Positions 17,454 through 26,012 of a stretch of 44,213 nucleotides of DNA are shown here, one piece after another. Every line of letters begins with the position of its first letter. Position 1 is the stretch's first letter. The DNA comes from Ignavibacteria bacterium. GTDB lineage: Bacteria; Bacteroidota; Ignavibacteria; Kapaibacteriales; UBA2268. The stretch lies in contig JAOADV010000017.1 in assembly GCA_026417135.1 (NCBI GenBank), forward strand, positions 1 to 44,213, written 5' to 3'. Made by a program: the position numbers and the translations under genes. A model generated the notes under the pieces. That model searched no databases. It saw only the letters and a program-made list of their open reading frames with translations, and was not told where the DNA came from.

Positions 17454-18131
17454 TTAAAAATCGACATTTTTTGTATAGTATAGTTTTTTTGAATTTAGTT
17501 CGAAACCACACAAATAGCCTAAATCTCCTTTAACTGGATAGTTTATATAGACGCAGCCACCATCCAAAAAAATTTTCCATTCTTGTATGGACTTAATAAT
17601 TTTTTGCAAAGGAGTTGGAGTGTGTCCGACAATAAGTTTACGGTTTTGAATCTTCTCGGGAATAATAAGAGTGGAGCGTCCCCAAATCATTGCATAAGTA
17701 TTCGAAAAAGGGTCTTCGGCAGTAAAATCCAAGTCGCCGTGTACCAACACAAAATCTTCGAATTCGATGTAATATGGCATATCGGAAAGAAAGTTAATAA
17801 ACTTTTTAGGTATTTCAGAAGGGTGATTAACTCCAAAATCGGACAAAGTTCTCTCGCTTCCATTATAAAACCAATTATAAAGCTCGAATGGGTCTTCGAG
17901 TGCATTTAGAAGCATTTGCTCGTGGTTACCTCGAACCACGTTTGCTTGCCCTTTTTCGTATAAGTCGTAAACAAATTCAAGCGTGTCCTTTACTCTTGGT
18001 CCTCGGTCAATTAAGTCTCCTAAAAAAAATAGTTTATCGTTTTTTTTAAACTTAAATTCCACAAAAAGCAGTTTTTCGAGTGTCTTAAAACAGCCGTGAA
18101 CATCGCCAATAACGAATCGCCTCTGTTTCAT
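17454..18131 (-). CDS. Bacterial PP1/PP2A-like metallophosphoesterase
   Basis: 225 aa from the ATG at 18131. An upstream in-frame TTG at 18158 exists, but the catalytic motif starts only 8 residues after this ATG. Motifs: GDVHG (9-13), GDLIDRG (38-44), GNHE (68-71), then LVHGD and VGHTPTP. These are the di-metal ligands of PrpA/ApaH-type protein phosphatases, so Ser/Thr phosphatase or related nucleotide hydrolase activity is likely. It is cytoplasmic and close to the usual length of ~215-250 aa. Two tiny open frames and a hairpin precede it (see leader). Upstream on the same strand is the DUF5686 gene. Confidence 0.85.
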   Translation of the reverse strand: MKQRRFVIGDVHGCFKTLEKLLFVEFKFKKNDKLFFLGDLIDRGPRVKDTLEFVYDLYEKGQANVVRGNHEQMLLNALEDPFELYNWFYNGSERTLSDFGVNHPSEIPKKFINFLSDMPYYIEFEDFVLVHGDLDFTAEDPFSNTYAMIWGRSTLIIPEKIQNRKLIVGHTPTPLQKIIKSIQEWKIFLDGGCVYINYPVKGDLGYLCGFELNSKKLYYTKNVDF

Positions 18132-18133
18132 AT

Positions 18134-18228
18134 CTAAAAAATTTGCACAAAAATCCAAAAAATTCGCATTGAGTTGTTCTTAAAATTTTTATATTTGCTT
18201 TTTTACTTTTTTCATTTTTACCTCCTTT
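18134..18228 (-). promoter_or_regulatory. Possible leader with two mini-ORFs before the phosphatase gene
   Basis: On the minus strand AAAGGAGG (18221-18228) stands 5 bases before ATG 18215, which opens only MKKVKKQI followed by TAA. A second mini-ORF, ATG 18169 to TAG 18134, encodes MRIFWIFVQIF and ends 2 bases before the phosphatase ATG. The strong ribosome site on an eight-codon frame is odd. It may be a leader or coupling device, or chance in AT-rich DNA. Confidence 0.35.
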
Positions 18229-18229
18229 T

Positions 18230-18259
18230 CCCTAGTCCAAAATTGGACTGGGGTTTTTT
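18230..18259 (+). terminator. Hairpin plus T6, plus-strand intrinsic terminator shape
   Basis: A near-perfect stem (left ccctagtcca, right tggactgggg) is followed on the plus strand by TTTTTT. On the minus strand the same stem lies just upstream of AAAGGAGG and has no T-tract after it. Both flanking genes are minus-strand, so a plus-strand terminator would imply an unannotated antisense or small RNA, or the stem acts in the minus transcript. Confidence 0.5.
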
Positions 18260-18418
18260 ATTTACATTACATTTGTCATTTTTATCTTTTTCGATTTTCG
18301 TATCAACAAATTGTATTAATCTAATAAAACTAATGCGAAATGAACGAAGGGCAAAAAAGCATATTTTAGTAAATAAATCTTATATCTTACTTATACATAT
18401 TTGCGGAGCGTCGTAAAC

Positions 18419-20830
18419 TCAAAATGGTAAAGAAAGATTAAGCGAACCGCCCCACAAATTTTCAGAATGTTCTGATATATTGTATCGAACCTCAATTTCA
18501 AGAAAGACGAGGTTGGATATGAAAGTCGGGATGCGAGAAAAACCAAAGCCAATCTCGGAATATAATTTCTTTCCAGTTGGTCGGTAGATACAATTTTCGC
18601 CCCAACACCAAAACCTTCCATGTGAAGACGAAAGTAAAAGTTCCAAACCTCTACCTTCGTAGAGTGGCAAACCAACCAACCGCCACAATATGTCTGCCAG
18701 ATTGTATTGCAAATGACAAGCTAAATACTTATTGCCTCCAAAATATCCAGTGGTCGCCGTATAAAAATTCCCCAAACCAAAAGCGTTTGGCATACGAAAA
18801 ATGAACTGTTGAGGAGTAAATTTAGTAGTTATTCCCCCTTCAAATCGAGCAATTAGCATCATTGGTCTGTATCCAGTGAAAAAGGTTGGGATTTTTAATG
18901 TAATTTTCGGCTGAATTAAAGCAAAGCTCCTATTATTAATCGAAGTTCCAATGATGGCATTTATTTCGCCACTATACTGGAATTCGTCGGTCAAATTTAT
19001 CTCACTAAACTTTGGCAAATTGCCAGTGGTAAGATTTAACGAAAAGACCGAAAAATTCCCTTCTGCTATGTTAGGATTTTGTCGCCAGCTTTTTTTCGTA
19101 AAAAGACTCCTATCGACCCTATTGTCGAGAGAGTAATATTTTGAATTTTCAAAAGCAAGGTTTATTCCCTTGAAAAGGGAAGTCCCCGATTGTGTTTCAA
19201 TACGAAGTTCAAGTCTTGCACCTCGTTTTTTGCAGTAATCATAATAATCCCAATGGAAAATATACGCAAGAGCCGAAGCAAGTGCCAAAGGCATATTCTT
19301 ATCCTGAGTTATAGTTCCCAAATCCGAGAATACATTGAAAATAAGTTTCGTTTGAGTGCTATATTCCCATTCTAATCGTGCATTGTAAAAAAATTCCCTT
19401 CGCCCAAAGGAATACGAAGGGGTAATATCGAGACGAAAAGGTTTAAATCGAATGTATGGAGTAAAACCAAGAACATATCCACCAACTCGATTATATTGTG
19501 AACCATCCAAGAAATTTATTCCGTAATCCAGCTTTTCCCTTTGTTCAACGATGGGTTTAACTACTTTTGCAAGAGAATCGATTCGTAGATAAATACTTTG
19601 TTCTTCCTTCGAAGTTTCGCTCAAAGCATTTTGTTCCCAAAAACTCAAATCTGTCGAATCGGCTTGTGGCAAAACATCTGTTGTCTGGTTTTTAAATTTT
19701 TTAAGAATTGTATCGGGTATTGGCTGATTTATTAGTGCATTTGTAACTATGCTTTCTGCGCGGAAGTTTAGAAGTATTTCAAATAATCGTTTTACTACCG
19801 AAACCTTTAGTCTGCTTTCGATTTTCCAATAGGAAGGCTGCCAAAAGTTTTCTCCAATTTGATTGAATTTCTGAATCATACGAAACTTATCGAACATAGT
19901 TATTGCTGAATACCTGCTTGGCTTAACGTCTATTTCAAGTAAATTATAGCTACCCTCGATAATTTTCATTTCACCTTCAAAAGTTGGAAAGGCTCGAGTT
20001 TTTGGAGTAAACTCAATTTCGTAAATAAACCTATCATTGTAAAGAGTTTTGCCTTTCAACTTGTATTCATAAAAATCAAAGGCACTTTCGTTCAAAGGTG
20101 CGATAAACTTTGCGTCGAAAACTTCGAGAATATCCTCGTAAAAGCTAAGAAAATCGCTAAAAACAAGTGTGTTTATCTCTTTCGGCAAATTTGCAGTTTG
20201 ACGGCGTTCTGTAACTTCCTGATATTTAAAATTATTTTTATAATCAACGTAAACGTTTGCGAAGTTTTCCAGAATGAAATTCTGGACATATTCCTTTTTA
20301 AGCGAATCTTCCCTTTCCTCTCGACTTGTTTTGAAAGTCGAAGGATTAATCGAAACTTGAGTTAAGCTTGTAGAGTCGAGCTCGGCAAAAAACTTTGAAT
20401 AAATCCGTGCTTGAAGTGTTTCTAACAAAGAAAGGTTTTCTTTCTTTTTTCGAATTGCTCTTCGAATTATTTCATCAACATCGATATCAGCAATCTTTTC
20501 GATTTCGGCGAAAGGAATTGGTGTAGCTTCAAGGAAGACAAATAAAGTATCGCCTTCGAAATGCTTCAAAGTTAAAGATTTTGATTTATAGCCCAATGAG
20601 GAAATTATTATCGTTTGGTCTTTGGAAATTTGCGATATACGGAAGAAACCAGAACCAGTTGAATAAGTTCCGCGTTCGGAGTTTTCGATAGTAATTCTAG
20701 CGCCAGAAATTGGCTTTTTAGTTTCTGAATCATAAATTCTTCCAACAATCGAACTTGTTTGTGAAAGAGCTATCGAAAAAAGAGCAATTAAACATATAAA
20801 GAATACAAAGGCACGACTAAGTATTTCCAT
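18419..20830 (-). CDS. Outer-membrane barrel protein: carboxypeptidase-like domain + DUF5686
   Basis: 803 aa from ATG 20830, chosen because MEILSRAFVFFICLIALFSIALSQ is a signal peptide; sequence upstream in this frame belongs to a probable structural RNA. Residues ~25-105 are a carboxypeptidase regulatory-like domain (SIVGRIYDSETKKPISGARITIENSERGTYSTGSGFFRIS). A helical-plus-beta middle region and a long C-terminal barrel with alternating strands follow, ending ...SLNLSLPF with a terminal Phe as in outer-membrane proteins. This is the DUF5686 architecture of Bacteroidota. Its function is unknown; surface assembly or transport roles are guesses. It lies downstream of zapA and the candidate 6S RNA on the same strand. 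Confidence 0.85.
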   Translation of the reverse strand: MEILSRAFVFFICLIALFSIALSQTSSIVGRIYDSETKKPISGARITIENSERGTYSTGSGFFRISQISKDQTIIISSLGYKSKSLTLKHFEGDTLFVFLEATPIPFAEIEKIADIDVDEIIRRAIRKKKENLSLLETLQARIYSKFFAELDSTSLTQVSINPSTFKTSREEREDSLKKEYVQNFILENFANVYVDYKNNFKYQEVTERRQTANLPKEINTLVFSDFLSFYEDILEVFDAKFIAPLNESAFDFYEYKLKGKTLYNDRFIYEIEFTPKTRAFPTFEGEMKIIEGSYNLLEIDVKPSRYSAITMFDKFRMIQKFNQIGENFWQPSYWKIESRLKVSVVKRLFEILLNFRAESIVTNALINQPIPDTILKKFKNQTTDVLPQADSTDLSFWEQNALSETSKEEQSIYLRIDSLAKVVKPIVEQREKLDYGINFLDGSQYNRVGGYVLGFTPYIRFKPFRLDITPSYSFGRREFFYNARLEWEYSTQTKLIFNVFSDLGTITQDKNMPLALASALAYIFHWDYYDYCKKRGARLELRIETQSGTSLFKGINLAFENSKYYSLDNRVDRSLFTKKSWRQNPNIAEGNFSVFSLNLTTGNLPKFSEINLTDEFQYSGEINAIIGTSINNRSFALIQPKITLKIPTFFTGYRPMMLIARFEGGITTKFTPQQFIFRMPNAFGLGNFYTATTGYFGGNKYLACHLQYNLADILWRLVGLPLYEGRGLELLLSSSHGRFWCWGENCIYRPTGKKLYSEIGFGFSRIPTFISNLVFLEIEVRYNISEHSENLWGGSLNLSLPF

Positions 20831-20857
20831 AAGTAAACTGAAAATATGGAAAAAGTA

Positions 20858-21076
20858 CCGTAGAGCCTCCTGCAAGATTATATTCGAGTCGGTAAGAATC
20901 CAACCGACACGGTGGGTGCCATCCTGACTATATTTTGCGTCCACTGGATATCCACAACGGACATCACCTTTGGATACAACCAAAGGTCGAGGCCTGCAAT
21001 TTATAGACAGAGGCTGGCTCCCATATTTTATCACTAACGATTCTTCCGCTCATTAGCAGCAGGAGGCTTACTACGG
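20858..21076 (-). ncRNA. ssrS: Probable 6S RNA downstream of zapA
   Basis: About 220 bases, GC-richer than its surroundings and without a plausible frame. The two ends pair: ccgtag and agcctcctgc (20858-20873) with gcaggaggct and ctacgg (21059-21076), giving 16 base pairs with one 2-base bulge. Inside are a hairpin at 20888-20908 (gtcggt/accgac) and an apical 8-bp hairpin at 20966-20987 (acctttgg/ccaaaggt) close to the midpoint. One long rod with a hairpin in a central bubble is the 6S form. Position directly after zapA matches the classical zapA-ssrS neighbourhood. 6S RNA binds RNA polymerase housekeeping holoenzyme. A long cis-acting leader of the DUF5686 gene is the main alternative. Confidence 0.6.
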
Positions 21077-21098
21077 CAAATTTTCAAAGAACTTTGTT

Positions 21099-21374
21099 TT
21101 ATTCCTCGATTTGCTTGAGATATTCTTTCATTCTTTGCAGTTCATATGCTAAAAATTGTTCAGTTGCTCGATTTTGTAATTCCGAAACCTTTAATTTTTC
21201 AGCAATGTTTAGAGCAGTCAAAGTGAATATTGTTTGAACCGACTCACCTTTGTATTTCTCCGAAATTGATACATATTGGTTTTCGACTTCCGAAACAGCT
21301 TGTCGAATGATATCTTCGTTTTCCCCTTTCAAGGTATATTCAACTCCCAGAATTTTCACCTTGATTTTCCCCAT
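21099..21374 (-). CDS. zapA: Cell division protein ZapA
   Basis: 91 aa. The N-terminal strand IKVKILGVEYTLKGENEDIIRQAVSEVENQY is the ZapA globular head, followed by TIFTLTALNIAEKLKVSELQ and a C-terminal coiled coil ending QRMKEYLKQIEE. ZapA bundles FtsZ filaments at the division ring. The length is normal for the family. The gene ends 22 bases before the candidate 6S RNA. Upstream, 145 AT-rich bases separate it from the cydB end. Confidence 0.85.
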   Translation of the reverse strand: MGKIKVKILGVEYTLKGENEDIIRQAVSEVENQYVSISEKYKGESVQTIFTLTALNIAEKLKVSELQNRATEQFLAYELQRMKEYLKQIEE

Positions 21375-21519
21375 CGCTTAGCCATCAAAAAGTCAATTTT
21401 AAAAATTTTATAGCAAAAAAACAAGTCGAAAATTAGATATCCTCGGATAAGTCCCTATCTATTCTAATTACACATTACCAAAGTCCAATTAAAAGAGCCA
21501 CCCATCAATTACCAACTTT

Positions 21520-22536
21520 CTAATAATGCAAATCTTCTGTCTTTACTTTACCACGAAATACCCAATAAATAGCAGAAGTATAAGCCAGAACGAATGGCAT
21601 ACCAATAATTGCGATAATCAACATTATAGTTAACGTCCTCTGCGAAGATGCAGAATTATAAATATTTAAACTAAACTCAGGATTAGGATTAGAAATAACT
21701 AAATTTGGGAAAATCCCAATAGCAAAAAGAGCAAGAAGCGCAGCAATACTTGCACAAGATGAAATAAAAGCCCATCCGTATCTTCGATGATGAATTTCAC
21801 GAGGTATATTTGCAATTGCTAACATATTTAACAATGGTATGATAAAGAGTATTGGATTGTCTTTAAAGGGAGCGCTCATATGAGGAACATAAACTAAAGT
21901 AATCATAGTTGTCGAAACATAGCAAATAACAAAGAAAATAATAGTGTTGTTTATCCAACCAACAACCTTTTGATGTACTTCACCTTCGGTTTTCATAGCT
22001 AAGTAAATTGTACCGTGCATCATAAATAAAGCAACTGTTGTTATTCCAGTAAGCACCGTATAAGGGGATATCAAGGTCCAAAAGTTTCCAACAAAATCCC
22101 CCATTTCGTTAAGTGGCACACCCGTAATAATGTTCCCCATTGCAACCCCAAGTAGGAAAGCAATAAGATAGCTCGAAATAGAATATGCTATATCCCACGA
22201 ATTTCTCCATCGCGGGGATTCGCGCTTGCTTCGGAATTCTATTGCCACAGCCCGAAAGACAAGCACAACAAGTAGTAAGAACAAAGCAATATAGAAACCA
22301 GAAAACACGCTTGCATAAACATTTGGAAATGCTGCGAAAAGGGCACCTCCACCAGTAATCAACCAGACTTCGTTTCCATCCCAAACCGGACCTATTGAGT
22401 TCAAGAAAATCCTTCTTTGGTAATCGTCCTTAACAAAGAGATGAACGCTTCCTACGCCAAGGTCGAAACCATCCAATATTGCATACCCAGCAAAAAGAAC
22501 CCCAATCAATATAAACCAAATTGTATTTAAATCCAT
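21520..22536 (-). CDS. cydB: Cytochrome bd ubiquinol oxidase subunit II
   Basis: 338 aa with eight or nine membrane helices. The start MDLNTIWFILIGVLFAGYAILDGFDLGVGSVH is diagnostic of CydB, followed by GPVWDGNEVWLITGGGALFAAFP. Subunit II pairs with CydA in the inner membrane to reduce oxygen to water with quinol at high oxygen affinity. It starts with a GAGGTG ribosome site, 9 bases after the cydA stop. Length and motifs are complete. No small CydX-like subunit was recognised behind it. Confidence 0.95.
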   Translation of the reverse strand: MDLNTIWFILIGVLFAGYAILDGFDLGVGSVHLFVKDDYQRRIFLNSIGPVWDGNEVWLITGGGALFAAFPNVYASVFSGFYIALFLLLVVLVFRAVAIEFRSKRESPRWRNSWDIAYSISSYLIAFLLGVAMGNIITGVPLNEMGDFVGNFWTLISPYTVLTGITTVALFMMHGTIYLAMKTEGEVHQKVVGWINNTIIFFVICYVSTTMITLVYVPHMSAPFKDNPILFIIPLLNMLAIANIPREIHHRRYGWAFISSCASIAALLALFAIGIFPNLVISNPNPEFSLNIYNSASSQRTLTIMLIIAIIGMPFVLAYTSAIYWVFRGKVKTEDLHY

Positions 22537-22545
22537 CTTAACACC

Positions 22546-23931
22546 TCATCCTTTTTCCAACAAAGACTTTTGTTTTGAATAAATATCTTCTTTTGTATAT
22601 ATTCCAATACCTCTTCTAATTGTTCTGTCGAGTAGGAAAAGGAATAGAATGAAGATTAAAATATAAATTGCAGTAAACAAAATAAGCGAGAACCAAGCCT
22701 CGCCCGGGCTAAGGTTCTGCGAAAAGGCTTCGGAAGTTCTCATTATACCATACACAATCCAAGGTTGCCTTCCAACTTCTGCTACAATCCACCCTGTTTG
22801 ATTAGCTAAATGTGGAAGAATAACACTAAAAACAAGTATCCAAAGAAACCATTTTGCAGAAGTTAATTTGTTCGACGCCCAAAGCACCGTCCCAACGATT
22901 GAAAGAAGTATAAAAAATAATCCGATCCCCACCATTATACGGAAACTCTGGAAAACGATATTAACTGGAGGCCTATCTTCGGGTTTGAAGTGGTTCAACC
23001 CAGTTATAGGTTTTGAACTATCGAAATGGACAAGCCAACTCAACATTCCCGGAATTGCTATTCCATATTTTACCTTTTGCTCTTCGGTATCGACCCACCC
23101 AAAGATGTGAAGTGGAGCTGGAGCACTTGCTTCGAAATGACCTTCCATCGCAGCAAGTTTAGATGGCTGGTGCTTAGCAACTCCAACAGCACTTTGATGT
23201 CCGGTAATAAGTTGCAAAATTGAGGTTATTATTAAGATTATCAACCCGACTTTAATCGCAGATTTAGCCTCTTCGAGATGTCTGTTTTTTAATATATAAT
23301 ATGCAGAAATGCTAAGGATGAGAGCAGCCCCAGTCAACCACGAAGCAAAGATGGTATGTGTCAAACGGTCGATTGTAGACGGGTTAAATACAACTTGCCA
23401 GAAATCAGTGATTTCTGCTCGGGTTACAAGAGTTTCGCCAACTTGCTTCGTAACAAGCTGGAAACCAGCTGGAGTTTGCATCCAAGAGTTCGCAACTAAT
23501 ATCCATACAGCACTGAAATGAGCTCCAAATGTAACAATAATAGTCGAAAGAAAATGAATTGGTGGTTTGACCCTATTCCATCCGAAAAGAAGAAGAGCAA
23601 GAAACCCCGATTCTAAAAAGAATGCAAATATACCTTCTGCCGCAAGAACGCTACCGAAAACATCGCCAACGAAGCGCGAATACGGAGCCCAATTTGTTCC
23701 AAATTGAAACTCCATAACTATACCCGAAGCCACCCCCATCGCAAAAATAATTCCAAATATTTTCACCCAGAAGCGTGTCAAATCCTCCCATTTTTTGTCC
23801 TTCGTTTTCAAATACATCCCTTCCATTATCACGAGAGCAATTCCCAACCCAATGCTCATCGGAGGATAAAGAAAATGGAAACCAGCTGTGATTGCAAATT
23901 GAATCCTCGAAAGGAGTTCAACTTCTCCCAT
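22546..23931 (-). CDS. cydA: Cytochrome bd ubiquinol oxidase subunit I, short Q-loop
   Basis: 461 aa. Heme ligands are visible: His19 (ITAGFHFLYPP), His in RLTHTIFASWLTGA, and Met in FRIMVGIGLF. The GRQPW motif (VAEVGRQPWIVYG) and the Q-loop start (HQPSKLAAMEGHFE) are present. The Q-loop is short, since the protein lacks the ~60-residue insertion of E. coli CydA (522 aa), so it belongs to the CIO/short-loop class. AAGGAG precedes the ATG. It is transcribed first, with cydB following. The oxidase suggests growth at low oxygen or protection from oxygen. A divergent 437-base region lies upstream. Confidence 0.95.
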   Translation of the reverse strand: MGEVELLSRIQFAITAGFHFLYPPMSIGLGIALVIMEGMYLKTKDKKWEDLTRFWVKIFGIIFAMGVASGIVMEFQFGTNWAPYSRFVGDVFGSVLAAEGIFAFFLESGFLALLLFGWNRVKPPIHFLSTIIVTFGAHFSAVWILVANSWMQTPAGFQLVTKQVGETLVTRAEITDFWQVVFNPSTIDRLTHTIFASWLTGAALILSISAYYILKNRHLEEAKSAIKVGLIILIITSILQLITGHQSAVGVAKHQPSKLAAMEGHFEASAPAPLHIFGWVDTEEQKVKYGIAIPGMLSWLVHFDSSKPITGLNHFKPEDRPPVNIVFQSFRIMVGIGLFFILLSIVGTVLWASNKLTSAKWFLWILVFSVILPHLANQTGWIVAEVGRQPWIVYGIMRTSEAFSQNLSPGEAWFSLILFTAIYILIFILFLFLLDRTIRRGIGIYTKEDIYSKQKSLLEKG

Positions 23932-24219
23932 TTCAACTCCTTATTGTTGAAGATATAACTAAACAGCAATTTAATAATTTTCTATTTTTTTAACAAATTT
24001 TTATTTAATATCTCTTACCTAAGTCTTTAGTCTAACTTTTAGTTTTTCCAAAAAAAATAAGTTTCTTGAACTACCTTTAATTTAATTTCTTAAAGCCTTA
24101 TAAATAAAAGACTTACAAATGTTTCACTAATAATCTTTAACTAATTTTACTTAAAATTTGCGACTTCTAATTTCGTTTACCTTCCATCTTACAATAAAAA
24201 TTTTTTGGTTCGTTTATAT

Positions 24220-24332
24220 ATTTTGGATGCTTAGAAATATTTGTAAAGTCAGTTACAAATCTTAGCGTAATTCTTTGCTGCTGGCCTAAAAAGAACGTAA
24301 ATCTCGTTCTTTGGTAAACTAAGCATCAAAAT
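24220..24332. promoter_or_regulatory. Nested-hairpin element upstream of the ARPP-1 gene
   Basis: Inside the 437-base divergent gap between cydA and the ARPP-1 gene. A 9-bp outer stem, gatgcttag (24226-24234) with ctaagcatc (24319-24327), extends by TTTT/AAAA with one bulged G. It encloses two perfect 8-bp hairpins: atttgtaa/ttacaaat (24239-24260) and aaagaacg/cgttcttt (24290-24312). No T-tract follows. A 15-base palindrome (aacaaaa-a-ttttgtt) then precedes the AGGAG of the gene. It could be a riboswitch-like leader, a small RNA, or a tiny MITE with 9-bp terminal repeats. It matches no riboswitch I know. Confidence 0.5.
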
Positions 24333-24368
24333 TCAACAAAAATTTTGTTAAACCAATTAGGAGTAGCT

Positions 24369-25406
24369 ATGCATACTTCAGTTGCAGCATTTTTGTCTCA
24401 AATCAAATTCGGCGACCCAGTCGAATTCGAAAACCTTACAATAATCCCTTTGCAAAAAGAAAATGGCTACGCACCAGATTTTTTAGTGCTGCAAGAATCT
24501 ATCAATCAAAATCTCCTAACAATATCTGAAATCTCGGAATCAGGGAGTGTCCCAACTTTACTAGTAGAAAACAAGAGCGATAAACCAGTGATAATCTTTG
24601 AAGGAGAAGAACTAATAGGCTTGAAGCAAAACAGAATTTTGAATGCAACAGTTATAATTAGCAAGAAAACCGTAACTAAAATTCCCGTTAGCTGCTGCGA
24701 AGCTGGTCGTTGGTCCTACCAAAGAAGGGGACCTAGATTTTTTGAAGATGACTTTCCAATGAGCGACGAGCTGGATAACAGTTCCAGTGAAAATAATTTA
24801 CAAAGTAAAAAAAAAGAAGATACCAAACCGATTGAATCCGAAACATTTGCACCACCACGTCTTCGTTCGTTAAAAAATGAATCGATTAATATCAATTTGG
24901 TAGAAAGTCATAGTTATCTTTCCGACCAATGGGCGGTTTGGAATTCAATTTCAGATTACCATAAAAAGGCTGGCTCTTCGAGTCCAACCGAAGCAATCCA
25001 GGATGCATTCAAAGCAAAAAAAAACAATGTTAAAGATTACGAAAAACACTTTCCTATTGTCGAAAATCAATGTGGACTTTTGGGTCTTATCAATGGAAAA
25101 GTTGTCGGTTTCGATGCTTTCTGTTCAAAAGAACTCTACGCGAAACAACATAAGAAATTAATTCGAGGGTACGCTTTGGATGCAATCCTACACAAAACGC
25201 AAAAACAAGACAGCCCTGCAATTGAAACGGCAAAGAAATTCTTAGAATCTATTTTTGATTGTAAAGAAGTATTTCATAATCAAACTGGAAGCGGAATCGA
25301 CTATCGATACGACAGCGATAAAATTACTGGTTTCGCACTTGTTTACGAAGACAAAGTAATTCACACAGCATTTCTTCCAAAAAAATTTTCGATAGATATT
25401 GAATAA
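24369..25406 (+). CDS. ARPP-1 / DUF6569 domain protein
   Basis: 345 aa from ATG 24369, chosen over an upstream TTG because AGGAG (24359-24363) lies 5 bases before it. The domain fills the protein: FLVLQESINQN...ISEISESGSVPTLLVENKSDKPVIIFEGEELIGLKQNRILNATVIISKKTVTKIPVSCCEAGRWSYQ is the conserved N-terminal block, and the C-terminal half includes NQCGLLGLINGKVVGFDAF and FHNQTGSGIDYRYDSDKITGFALVYEDKVIHTAFLP. The domain has no established biochemical activity to my knowledge. No signal peptide, so cytoplasmic. It stands alone, divergent from cydAB, behind a strongly folded leader, and is followed by the composite repeat. Confidence 0.8.
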   Translation: MHTSVAAFLSQIKFGDPVEFENLTIIPLQKENGYAPDFLVLQESINQNLLTISEISESGSVPTLLVENKSDKPVIIFEGEELIGLKQNRILNATVIISKKTVTKIPVSCCEAGRWSYQRRGPRFFEDDFPMSDELDNSSSENNLQSKKKEDTKPIESETFAPPRLRSLKNESININLVESHSYLSDQWAVWNSISDYHKKAGSSSPTEAIQDAFKAKKNNVKDYEKHFPIVENQCGLLGLINGKVVGFDAFCSKELYAKQHKKLIRGYALDAILHKTQKQDSPAIETAKKFLESIFDCKEVFHNQTGSGIDYRYDSDKITGFALVYEDKVIHTAFLPKKFSIDIE

Positions 25407-25500
25407 ACAAAATGGATAGAATTTGGAGGCAAAAACTCACATCAAAAAAAGTAACAAAAGAGGTTTAGTATTGCAAAGAACATAAAAAAACAAACAAAGG

Positions 25501-25798
25501 GCTTGGCAGGTACCCCGCTAGTCCAGCACCAAAGCGGGCAACCCTGCCCGCCCAAATTGTAACACAAGCATCTTGCTTCTGCGTATATAATTTTATTCAA
25601 CACCCCTAACCCCTCGACGAGAGGGGAAAAAAGAAAAATTCCCCTCTTATAGAGGGGAAAAAGGGGTGTTCAAAAACCATAATTCCGAAAGCAGAGATGT
25701 TTTCGCTACCTCCGAAGTACCAAAAGCATCCTTGCTTTTGGTACGACGGCAAAAATGCCGTCGTTACTTCAATGCATAGGCTGGGAAGCCTGTGCTAC
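25501..25798 (+). repeat. Composite intergenic hairpin repeat, copy A
   Basis: The 606-base gap 25407-26012 carries no gene. From 25501 it holds a chain of hairpins: a GC-rich imperfect one at 25504-25552; acaagcatcttgctt near 25563; ccccctct-type stem cccctcttatagagggg at 25641-25657; a 12-bp stem 25717-25744 with loop TCCT; a 9-bp stem 25743-25764 with loop AAAA; and 25774-25795 with loop GGGA. The part from ~25592 onward recurs inverted at 44050-44213. The AT-rich remainder to 26012 probably carries the promoter of the next gene. Confidence 0.85.
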
Positions 25799-26012
25799 CA
25801 TATAGGTAACAAGTATTAAGCTCGTCAAAATGTATTGCTAAGAATTATGATTTTGAATAAACCGCTTCGATGTATTTGTTTTTTTTCGAAGTTGTGTTGA
25901 ATTTTTGAAAAGTTATTGAAAAAAGTATGGTAGTTCTAATTTTGTATTATTTTTTTTAATTTAACTTAAATTTTTTATTTTTGTTCATTAATTAACAAAT
26001 TATAAGGTACCT

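Noticed and set aside
18174-18416. Plus-strand 80-codon frame (MFLKFLYLLFYFF...)
   Set aside because: Poly-T-driven hydrophobic frame without RBS, crossing a terminator-like hairpin; most likely chance.
20831-21034. N-terminal extension of the DUF5686 protein
   Set aside because: The frame is open but overlaps the folded RNA region, and MEILSRAF at 20830 starts a proper signal peptide.
24239-24312. tRNA or known riboswitch in the nested-hairpin region
   Set aside because: No T-loop or D-loop consensus, and no TPP, cobalamin, SAM or purine core motifs were seen.
25501-25800. CRISPR-like array
   Set aside because: The hairpins differ in sequence and spacing; there are no identical direct repeats with unique spacers and no cas genes.
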